DNA from: Kibdelosporangium persicum | Lineage (GTDB): Bacteria; Actinomycetota; Actinomycetes; Mycobacteriales; Pseudonocardiaceae | NCBI RefSeq assembly: GCF_013280595.1 | Contig: NZ_JAAATY010000006.1 | Span: 124,001-188,000, forward strand | DNA length: 64,000 nt | Reading direction: 5' to 3' | Part shown: positions 58,584 to 64,000 of the stretch, in pieces | Layout of the letters: each line of letters opens with the position of its first letter | Numbering within the stretch: the first letter of the stretch is position 1 | Translations under genes and position numbers: made by a program | The notes under the pieces: generated by a model | The model's database searches: none | What the model was told of the DNA's origin: nothing | Seen by the model: only the letters and a program-made list of their open reading frames with translations

Positions 58584-59450
58584 GTGGTCCAGGCGACGTT
58601 GCACGATGCAAGCCGCATCGACGTGGAGGTGCACGGGACGGGCCCGACGGTGTTGTTGCCGGTCAACCCGGTGCCGGTGACCGGGCAGCGTGCGGATGAG
58701 ATGCGGAACTGGGGCGTGGACCCGGCGTTGGGGCGTTCGCTGATCGACGGGCTCAGCGACGCGTTCCGGGTGGTCGCGTTCGACTACGAGGGGCACGTCA
58801 TCGCGACGCCCAAGCCGGACACGCTGACCCCGGACAACATCGCGGCCGACTTCCTGGCCGTGGCGGACGCGGCCGGTGCTGAGCGGTTCGCGTACTACGG
58901 CTACTCCTGGCTGGCGTTGAGCGGGCTCCAGCTGGCGATCCGCACCGATCGGCTGACAGCGCTGGTCATGGGTGGATTTCCCGCGCTCGCCGGCCCGTAC
59001 GCCGAGATGCTGGCCGTGACCGCCGCGACGCACGCCTCGTCCGGCGCTCCTCGTTCCAGCGAGCCGCCAGCGCGGAAGTCCGGCGACGAGTACGACTGGT
59101 CGACCGCGGAGGTCACGATGAGCGAGGAGCAGACCCGGCAGTTCATGACGCTGTACGTGGCCTTGCAGGGGTTCGACGACCGGGCGGTGCAGTCCCGGGT
59201 GACGTGTCCGCGCCTGTGTTTCGTGGGCTCGAAGGACACGATCGTCTACGACGAGCGGTGGGGCGGGGTCACGGTGGACATCGCGGGCGCGGTGGCGGAT
59301 CACCACGGTGAGCTCGAAGCCGCGGGCTGGCAGGTGCACATCCTCGATGGGCTCGACCACACCCAGGCGATGCAGCCCGGCGCGGTGCTGCCTGTGCTGC
59401 GGCCGTGGTTGATCACGGCCGCGGGCCGGGCACAATCGGGGAATGGCTGA
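58584..59450 (+). CDS. Alpha/beta hydrolase with unusual nucleophile motif
   Basis: A 288-residue alpha/beta hydrolase-fold protein: VLLPVNPVPVTGQRADEMRNWG, FDYEGHV, the elbow YYGYSWLALSG with Leu at the second Gly of GxSxG, acid region CFVGSKDTIVYDE and base in ILDGLDHTQAMQ. Ser, Asp and His positions are present. GGAG precedes the GTG by six bases. It overlaps the next hydrolase gene by eight bases. Confidence 0.8.
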   Translation: MVQATLHDASRIDVEVHGTGPTVLLPVNPVPVTGQRADEMRNWGVDPALGRSLIDGLSDAFRVVAFDYEGHVIATPKPDTLTPDNIAADFLAVADAAGAERFAYYGYSWLALSGLQLAIRTDRLTALVMGGFPALAGPYAEMLAVTAATHASSGAPRSSEPPARKSGDEYDWSTAEVTMSEEQTRQFMTLYVALQGFDDRAVQSRVTCPRLCFVGSKDTIVYDERWGGVTVDIAGAVADHHGELEAAGWQVHILDGLDHTQAMQPGAVLPVLRPWLITAAGRAQSGNG

Positions 59451-60321
59451 GCAAAGCGTCGACATCAACGGGGTGCGGATCTGTTACGAGACCATCGGTG
59501 ATCCTGCCGACCGGCCGTTGATGCTCATCATGGGCCTGGGTGGGCCGATGATCTGGTGGGACGACGAGCTGTGCGGGCAGTTAGCCGAGCGTGGTTTCCA
59601 TGTGATCCGGTTCGACAACCGGGATTGCGGCCGGTCGCAGGCGATGACCGGCCGTGCCTCGTTGATCGGGTCGTTCCTGCGGCAGCCGCCGCCGTACTCG
59701 CTCGGTGACATGGCCGATGACGCGGCCGGCCTGCTCGATCACCTCGGTATCGAGGCCGCGCACGTCACAGGCGTGTCGCTGGGCGGGATGATCGCGCAGA
59801 CGCTGGCGATCCGGCACCCGGCGAAGGTGCGGTCGCTGGTGTCGGTGATGTCGACGACCGGCGGGAAACTCGTGGGCTGGCCCAACCCGCGGGTGTTGCC
59901 GTCGTTGCTGGGCAGGACACCACAAAGCCGTGAGGCTTATGTCGAGGCGGTGTTGTCGACGTTCAAGCTGATCGGTTCACCGGGTTTCGCGTTCGACGAG
60001 GACCGGATGCGCACCCGGGCGATGCGCACGTTCGATCGCGGCCTCAACCGGGCCGGGACGTTGCGGCAGCTGGTCGCGATCACCTCGGCGGCCGACCGGT
60101 CGGCGCAGCTGCGGCGGCTTCGGCTGCCGGCTCTGGTGATCCACGGCAAGGCCGATCCGCTGGTGCACGTGTCGGGCGGCAAGGCGACCGCGCGGGCGAT
60201 CCCCGGCGCTGAGCTGGTCCTCGTGCCGGGGATGGGTCATGACCTGCCGCAAGGGATATGGCCGACGTTGGTGGACGGGATCGACCGCACCGCGAAGCGC
60301 GCGGTCAGCACTCGCAGCTGA
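59443..60321 (+). CDS. Alpha/beta hydrolase, RdmC-like esterase
   Basis: A 292-residue hydrolase: LMLIMGLGGPMIWWDDELCGQLAERGFHVIRFDNRDCGRSQ, elbow VTGVSLGGMIAQTLA, acid GKADPLVHV, base GMGHDLPQG. This follows aclacinomycin methylesterase RdmC and related esterases. Coupled to the preceding hydrolase gene by an overlapping ATG. Convergent with the rhodanese gene (17-base overlap). Confidence 0.88.
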   Translation: MAEQSVDINGVRICYETIGDPADRPLMLIMGLGGPMIWWDDELCGQLAERGFHVIRFDNRDCGRSQAMTGRASLIGSFLRQPPPYSLGDMADDAAGLLDHLGIEAAHVTGVSLGGMIAQTLAIRHPAKVRSLVSVMSTTGGKLVGWPNPRVLPSLLGRTPQSREAYVEAVLSTFKLIGSPGFAFDEDRMRTRAMRTFDRGLNRAGTLRQLVAITSAADRSAQLRRLRLPALVIHGKADPLVHVSGGKATARAIPGAELVLVPGMGHDLPQGIWPTLVDGIDRTAKRAVSTRS

Positions 60322-60715
60322 TCGTGTCGCGCGGCGCGGTCAACGGGTCGGCGGGCTGACTGGTGGTGCCGGTCGCGGTTTCGACCGGGAAGCCTTCGCG
60401 GATCCAGTACTCGATGCCGCCGAGCATCTCCTTGACCTGGTAGCCGAGGGTGGCGAACTCCAGGGCGGCACGGGTGGCGCCGTTGCAGCCCGGTCCCCAG
60501 CAGTAGGTGACCACGGGTGTGGCCGGGTCGATGGCCAGCGGGGCACGGTCGGCGATCTCGGCGGTGGGCATGTGCAGGGCGCCCGGGATGTGGCCTTGGC
60601 GCCAGCCCGCTTCACCGCGCGAGTCGATCAGCACGACGGTGCCGGCTGCCGCGTGCACGTCGGAGACGTCGGTCTGGAACCGCAGGCGGGCGGCGAAGAA
60701 GTCGAGAGCGTTCAT
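60305..60715 (-). CDS. Rhodanese-domain protein
   Basis: A 136-residue single rhodanese domain: VVLIDSRGEAGWRQGHIPGALHMPTAEI, active-site loop YCWGPGCNGATRAALEFATLGYQV with Cys72 and Cys77, and GGIEYWIREGFPV. It probably transfers sulfane sulfur. The C-terminal tail ends in CEC, an unusual pair of cysteines. ATG start. Divergent from the Lrp gene at 60815. Confidence 0.85.
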   Translation of the reverse strand: MNALDFFAARLRFQTDVSDVHAAAGTVVLIDSRGEAGWRQGHIPGALHMPTAEIADRAPLAIDPATPVVTYCWGPGCNGATRAALEFATLGYQVKEMLGGIEYWIREGFPVETATGTTSQPADPLTAPRDTISCEC

Positions 60716-60814
60716 GGCTGAAACGCTATTTCCCCACGGTGGGGACGTGAAGGAGCGATCAACGGCGTTGCCGTTGTCCGGCCGGTGTTTCCCCGGTGAT
60801 TATGCTTTGTGGCC

Positions 60815-61273
60815 GTGGAAAACTTGGACGCTACGGACTGGCGCATCCTGGAGGAGCTCCAGCGGGACGGCCGCGCGAGCTACGCCGAGCTGGCCAGGGC
60901 GGTGTCGATGTCGGCGTCGGCGGTGACCGAACGGGTCCGACGCCTGGAACAGGCCGGGATCATCCGCGGCTACACGGCGGTCGTCGACGCCGAGCGGCTC
61001 GGGTTCGCGATCCTCGCGCTGGTCCGGTTGCGGTACCCGACCGGGAACTACAAGCCGTTCCACGAGCTGCTGGCCAGCACACCGGAGATCATCGAGGCGC
61101 ATCACGTGACCGGCGACGACTGTTTCGTGCTGAAGGTGATCGCGCGGTCGATGCGGCATCTGGAGCAGACGACCGGCCGGATCAGCGGACTGGGTTCGGT
61201 GACCACGAGCGTGGTGTACTCGAGCCCGCTGGCACGCCGGGATCTCGCCGGTGAGCTCGGTCCTCGCGGGTGA
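60815..61273 (+). CDS. Lrp/AsnC-family regulator
   Basis: A 152-residue Lrp-type protein: HTH LDATDWRILEELQRDGRASYAELARAVSMSASAVTERVRRLEQAGIIRGYTAVVDAERLG and the RAM ligand domain (ALVRLRYPTGNYKPFHELLASTPEIIEAHHVTGDDCFVLKVIARSMRHLEQTTGRIS). TATGCT at 60801-60806 is a likely -10 box, so the message is close to leaderless; GTG 60809 is an alternative start. It may control the divergent rhodanese gene. Confidence 0.87.
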   Translation: MENLDATDWRILEELQRDGRASYAELARAVSMSASAVTERVRRLEQAGIIRGYTAVVDAERLGFAILALVRLRYPTGNYKPFHELLASTPEIIEAHHVTGDDCFVLKVIARSMRHLEQTTGRISGLGSVTTSVVYSSPLARRDLAGELGPRG

Positions 61274-61381
61274 CGGCGGCCTCCGGCCCCCGGAATCCTG
61301 CGTACTGACGGGCACTGACAGGTTCGGGCGCGCGGAGATCTGCCTGGCGTGGTTGTCCACAGCGGGTGTCCCATGCCTGCG

Positions 61382-61747
61382 TCACGGTGCTCCTCGGGTG
61401 GGGTGGCGCGGTGTCGGCGGGTCGGGGGCGAGTGAGCCGTCGGGGGCGATGTGTTCGAAGATCTGCTCGACCAGGGTGAGCACGTGCGGGTCTTCCACCG
61501 CGTAGATCTGCCGGCGGCCGTCGCGGCGGGCGGCGACGAGGCCCGCGAGGCGGAGTTTGGCCAGGTGCTGGCTGACCGCGGCGACTGTGGTGCCGATGCG
61601 TTCGGCGAGGGTGCCCACGTCGTACTCGTGCCGGGCCAGTAGCCACACGACGTGCAGCCTGGTGGGGGCGGACAGCAGCGCGAACGTGGCCGCCGCGGAC
61701 TGCAGTTGCGGGCGGGTCGGCTCGTCGGTCGGTGTCGGTTCGCTCAT
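61382..61747 (-). CDS. ArsR-family winged-helix repressor
   Basis: A 121-residue ArsR/SmtB protein: FALLSAPTRLHVVWLLARHEYDVGTLAERIGTTVAAVSQHLAKLRLAGLVAARRDGRRQIYAV, then DPHVLTLVEQIFEHIAPDG. No CxC is present; the DxxH-type helix DPHVLTLVEQIFEHI could bind metal at alpha5 as in NmtR or CzrA. It is divergent from the riboswitch-controlled antiporter, so a metal-homeostasis role is likely. TTGCGCAA at 61795-61802 lies in its promoter. Confidence 0.85.
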   Translation of the reverse strand: MSEPTPTDEPTRPQLQSAAATFALLSAPTRLHVVWLLARHEYDVGTLAERIGTTVAAVSQHLAKLRLAGLVAARRDGRRQIYAVEDPHVLTLVEQIFEHIAPDGSLAPDPPTPRHPTRGAP

Positions 61748-61794
61748 GGCGCGTTGGATTCTTCCCGAACGAGGCGCGCGCCACAGTCTGACAC

Positions 61795-61802
61795 TTGCGC
61801 AA
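61795..61802. promoter_or_regulatory. TTGCGCAA palindrome upstream of ArsR gene
   Basis: An 8-bp palindrome with an adjacent ATTGATTGACAAT stretch lies 48 bases upstream of the ArsR ATG and before the riboswitch on the other strand. It could be the ArsR operator; short, so uncertain. Confidence 0.35.
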
Positions 61803-61845
61803 TTGATTGACAATCGGGGGTGTGTCCGGCAAGGTTGATGCCGAA

Positions 61846-61940
61846 CGAAGGGGAGTAGCCCCCAACGCCTGGGTCGACACACTGGCTGACACAGCCCGGC
61901 CCGGCGGCCTTCCCGTGCGGGAAGGCGGGCGAGACCTTCG
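61846..61940 (+). ncRNA. yybP-ykoY (Mn2+) riboswitch
   Basis: The conserved elements of the yybP-ykoY class are present: GGGGAGTAGC at 61850-61859, GACACACTGG at 61875-61884 in place of the usual ACATACTGG, and GCGAGACC at 61929-61936. The P1 stem forms between CGAAGG (61846-61851) and CCTTCG (61935-61940). The middle carries CCCGGC and CTTCCCGTGCGGGAAG stems. This class senses Mn2+ and turns on exporters. The element ends 92 bases before the antiporter start codon. Confidence 0.85.
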
Positions 61941-62000
61941 ACCCATGACGGACGCATGACTTGGATGCGCGCCGTGGGTCGAGGTCGCCGGTGCGCTCCC

Positions 62001-62032
62001 GGGGTTCTCGTCCCGCGACGCGGGAGGACCCC
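62001..62032 (+). promoter_or_regulatory. Hairpin sequestering the antiporter ribosome site
   Basis: GGGGT (62001-62005) pairs with ACCCC (62028-62032), and TCCCGC (62011-62016) with GCGGGA (62020-62025). The ribosome site GGGAGGA (62022-62028) is inside the stem. This is the likely expression platform of the riboswitch, acting on translation. Confidence 0.6.
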
Positions 62033-63019
62033 GTGATTCATTTCGTTCTGCTGATCGGCTGTGCGGTCGCGATCTACTTGTCCTGTGAGTGGTTTGTCAA
62101 CGCCGTGGAGTGGCTCGGTCGGCGGCTCAAGGTCGGGACGGTCGCGGTCGGCACGGTGCTGGCGGCGATCGGTACCGCGCTGCCGGAAAGTGTCGTGACG
62201 TTCGTGGCGGTGGCCTTCGGTGACACGCCGGAACAGCGTGACCTGGGTGTCGGTGCGGCGATGGGCGGGCCGTTGGCGCTGGCCACGGTCGCCTACGGGG
62301 TGATCGGCTGGAGCCTGCTGGCCAGCCGCCGCCGGGGCGCGGTGCAGGACTGGGGTGACGTCGACAAGCTGGCCAAGGACCAGACCTGGTTCGTGGTGGT
62401 GTTCGTGGTGAAGGTCGCGCTGGGGCTGGTGGCGTTCTCGATCAAGCCGTGGCTGGGGCTGTTGTTCTTCGCCGCCTACGCCGTGTACTGCGTGCGGGAG
62501 ATGCGTCAGCGGGACGACGGGCCGGGTGAGGACCTGGAGCCGTTGAAGCTGCAGCGCCGTCGTGCCGTGCCGGCGACGTGGGCGGTGGTGGCGCAGACGG
62601 TGGGTGCGCTGGCGGTGATCTTCGCGGCGTCGCGGGTGTTCGTGCTGCAACTGGACGCGGTGGGCCCGATGCTGGGGCTGCCCGCGACGTTGACGGCGTT
62701 GCTGCTGGCGCCGATCGCGACCGAGTTGCCGGAGATCATGAACGCGGTGATCTGGGTGCGTCAGGGCAAGACCCAGCTGGCGTTGGCCAACGTGTCGGGT
62801 TCGATGATGATCCAGGCGACCGTGCCGAGCGGGTTCGGTCTGCTGTTCACGCCGTGGCGGCTGGATTCCGCGTTGCTCGTCGCCGGTGGTGTGACGCTGC
62901 TGGCGGTGGTGTACCTGCTGATCACGTTGCGGTCCGGGCGGTTGAGTGTGCGCAGGTTGTCGATCGTCGGCGCGTTCTACGGGTTGTTCGCCGTGGCGTT
63001 GGTGCCGGTGTTCGCCTGA
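62033..63019 (+). CDS. CaCA-family cation antiporter under Mn2+ riboswitch
   Basis: A 328-residue membrane protein of the sodium/calcium exchanger family with two alpha repeats: TVLAAIGTALPESVVTFVAVAFG near the N terminus and LLAPIATELPEIMNAVIWV in the second half, each with the PE motif of ion-binding Glu residues. About ten membrane segments. The GTG at 62033 follows GGGAGGA; a longer frame from 61961 would translate the riboswitch leader. The riboswitch suggests Mn2+ (or Ca2+/Mn2+) export. Confidence 0.88.
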   Translation: MIHFVLLIGCAVAIYLSCEWFVNAVEWLGRRLKVGTVAVGTVLAAIGTALPESVVTFVAVAFGDTPEQRDLGVGAAMGGPLALATVAYGVIGWSLLASRRRGAVQDWGDVDKLAKDQTWFVVVFVVKVALGLVAFSIKPWLGLLFFAAYAVYCVREMRQRDDGPGEDLEPLKLQRRRAVPATWAVVAQTVGALAVIFAASRVFVLQLDAVGPMLGLPATLTALLLAPIATELPEIMNAVIWVRQGKTQLALANVSGSMMIQATVPSGFGLLFTPWRLDSALLVAGGVTLLAVVYLLITLRSGRLSVRRLSIVGAFYGLFAVALVPVFA

Positions 63020-63987
63020 GCCTGGGCGGCGCGCTCGATCAGGTCGGCGTTGCCGTGCAGCAGGTCTCGCCGGGTGATGACATCGTCGGCGCTCGCGTCG
63101 ATGAGCACGTGCGGGACGGCGAATCCCACCGGGCCGGTGGTGCCGCGCACGTCGATCGCCGTGCGCGGCGGCAGCAGGGTCAGCAGCCGTTGGACCTCGA
63201 GGGGCAACGCGCGCGGGTCGGCCACGTGGAGGGTGAAGATTCGTAGGTGCCCGACCGGGCCGTGCGGCGTCTGCACCACACGGGCACGCAGCACGCCCGG
63301 CATGTGCGTGGCGATGTCTCCGGCGCTCACCGCGACGGGCCGGTCCAGCCGGACGGCGGTGTTGCCGCCCTCGCAGGCGACGACGTCCGGGCGGAACAGC
63401 AGTTTGCGGGCGCGTGCCCGCGCGTCGGCGTCCAGGTCGAGGTCCAGTCGTGGGGTGGCCGGTGCGGGCATTTCACCCACGCGCCACGGTTCCCGCAGCG
63501 ACCGCGTCACGCCGTCCAGGCCGATGTAGGTCAGGGTGACGGCGTCTTCGTCGGGCGGCAGGCGGGTCAGCATGGGCCGCAGCGGCAGCGAATCCAGGCC
63601 GGTGAGCGCGGCGGCCCAGGCGATGGGCGTGTCGTTCCAGTGGGTGACCTCGGCGCCGGGTCCGAACCGGACCGCCGGGGTGGCGCCGGGCACAAGCTTG
63701 GTCACCAGGTAGGTCGGGCCCGTGCGCTCCAGCCGGAACGGCAGGTAGGCGAAGCGGCTGGCATACGGTTCGGGCAGTCGGTAGGTCAGGCCGAGCGACC
63801 GGTGGATGATGATCATCTCCCAGTGGAACGCGCGGTCCCCGGTGAGCCGGCAGGCGCGTCGCAGCCGCGTCACGTCGTCGGGGCGGGTGACACACGCCAG
63901 TGCCTCGTCGACGATCGTGCGGCGCTGTGCCGGGGTCAGTGGTGCGGTGGCCGCGGTGTACTCGGCCAGAGTCATCGCCTCGGGCAT
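62977..63987 (-). CDS. S41-peptidase-like protein lacking the catalytic core
   Basis: A 336-residue protein. The N-terminal half resembles the helical and PDZ-like part of S41 peptidases (FHWEMIIIHRSLGLTYRLPEPYASRF, VTHWNDTPIAWAAALTG). VGHLRIFTLHV, LPLEVQRLLTLLPPRTAIDVRGTTGPVG follows the GYIRI/DLRGN pattern, but the Ser/Lys catalytic segment (SAGE-type) is missing and the chain passes directly to a C-terminal VPHVLIDASADDVITRRDLL. GGGAG seven bases upstream supports the ATG. It may be a degenerate or non-catalytic member; family assignment is moderate. Its end overlaps the antiporter by 43 bases. Confidence 0.55.
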   Translation of the reverse strand: MPEAMTLAEYTAATAPLTPAQRRTIVDEALACVTRPDDVTRLRRACRLTGDRAFHWEMIIIHRSLGLTYRLPEPYASRFAYLPFRLERTGPTYLVTKLVPGATPAVRFGPGAEVTHWNDTPIAWAAALTGLDSLPLRPMLTRLPPDEDAVTLTYIGLDGVTRSLREPWRVGEMPAPATPRLDLDLDADARARARKLLFRPDVVACEGGNTAVRLDRPVAVSAGDIATHMPGVLRARVVQTPHGPVGHLRIFTLHVADPRALPLEVQRLLTLLPPRTAIDVRGTTGPVGFAVPHVLIDASADDVITRRDLLHGNADLIERAAQAQANTGTNATANNP

Positions 63988-64000
63988 GATCGCGCTCCCT

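Noticed and set aside
61961-62032. N-terminal extension of the antiporter by 24 codons
   Set aside because: It would translate the region after the riboswitch, is Arg/Ser-rich with no membrane character, and the GTG at 62033 has a good ribosome site.
1-64000. CRISPR arrays, rRNA and tRNA genes
   Set aside because: No regularly spaced repeats and no cloverleaf-type or rRNA-like sequence was found by reading; short RNAs could still be missed.

Overview
This 64 kb window is a high-GC chromosomal segment from an actinobacterium. Supporting signs are GTG and TTG starts, several probable leaderless transcripts, two F420-type Ddn-like reductases, DasR-type (dre) boxes before a chitinase, a DUF3558 lipoprotein and ECF sigma factors with long C-terminal extensions. 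A filamentous actinomycete of the Pseudonocardiaceae type (Amycolatopsis, Kibdelosporangium, Lentzea and relatives) fits, but this is an inference from gene style. I saw no rRNA, tRNA, CRISPR array, insertion sequence or prophage. The content looks like a chromosome arm: small catabolic, detoxification and export cassettes, most with their own regulator. There are eight TetR proteins plus PadR, MerR, ArsR, MocR, XRE, Lrp and response-regulator genes, and two ECF sigma factors.

Layout. 0-5 kb: a beta-helix carbohydrate-active protein, then a four-gene coupled operon (ArsR-arsenate reductase fusion, VOC protein, TVP38/DedA-like protein, APC permease) behind a perfect 18-bp palindrome. 5-15 kb: secreted S8 protease, a TetR/Ddn-type pair, an LLM flavin oxidoreductase and a very large secreted GH92 mannosidase. 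15-22 kb: lysine-methyltransferase-like protein, orphan tyrosine recombinase, TetR, orphan FtsX-type permease, AlkZ-like protein, an SDR/TetR pair and a truncated MerR gene. 22-31 kb: chitinase with two dre boxes, SRPBCC protein, and a coupled run PadR, DrrAB-type exporter, SNF2 helicase, SWIM protein. 31-35 kb: PhzF-like enzyme, MocR regulator and MFS exporter sharing an operator motif, then a membrane protein/TetR pair with a tetO-like palindrome. 35-45 kb: DUF4262 protein, an unusual response regulator with N-terminal zinc-binding modules, TetR/Ddn pair, two ECF sigma factors around a DUF899 protein, GyrI-like protein, lipoprotein, pentapeptide-repeat protein and VOC protein. 45-57 kb: a second TetR/SDR pair, XRE-cupin regulator, PAT-like acetyltransferase, long TetR, hydrolase, MFS, DsbA-like protein, MerR with divergent quinone oxidoreductase and coupled methyltransferase, FusB-like/TetR pair, aldo-keto reductase and XRE regulator. 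57-64 kb: zinc-finger coiled-coil protein, two alpha/beta hydrolases, rhodanese, Lrp, ArsR, and a CaCA-type antiporter preceded by a yybP-ykoY (Mn2+) riboswitch; the window closes with an S41-like protein lacking the catalytic core.

How the parts work together: the recurring design is a regulator divergent from, or leading, a one- to four-gene effector unit, with a palindrome in the shared promoter. Several palindromes can be read directly (7980, 20915, 34828, 45701, 52653), and two paralogous TetR/SDR cassettes use the same operator core. The observations most worth following are the zinc-module response regulator, the riboswitch-controlled antiporter, the exporter/helicase/SWIM operon, and the MocR motif shared by three genes.
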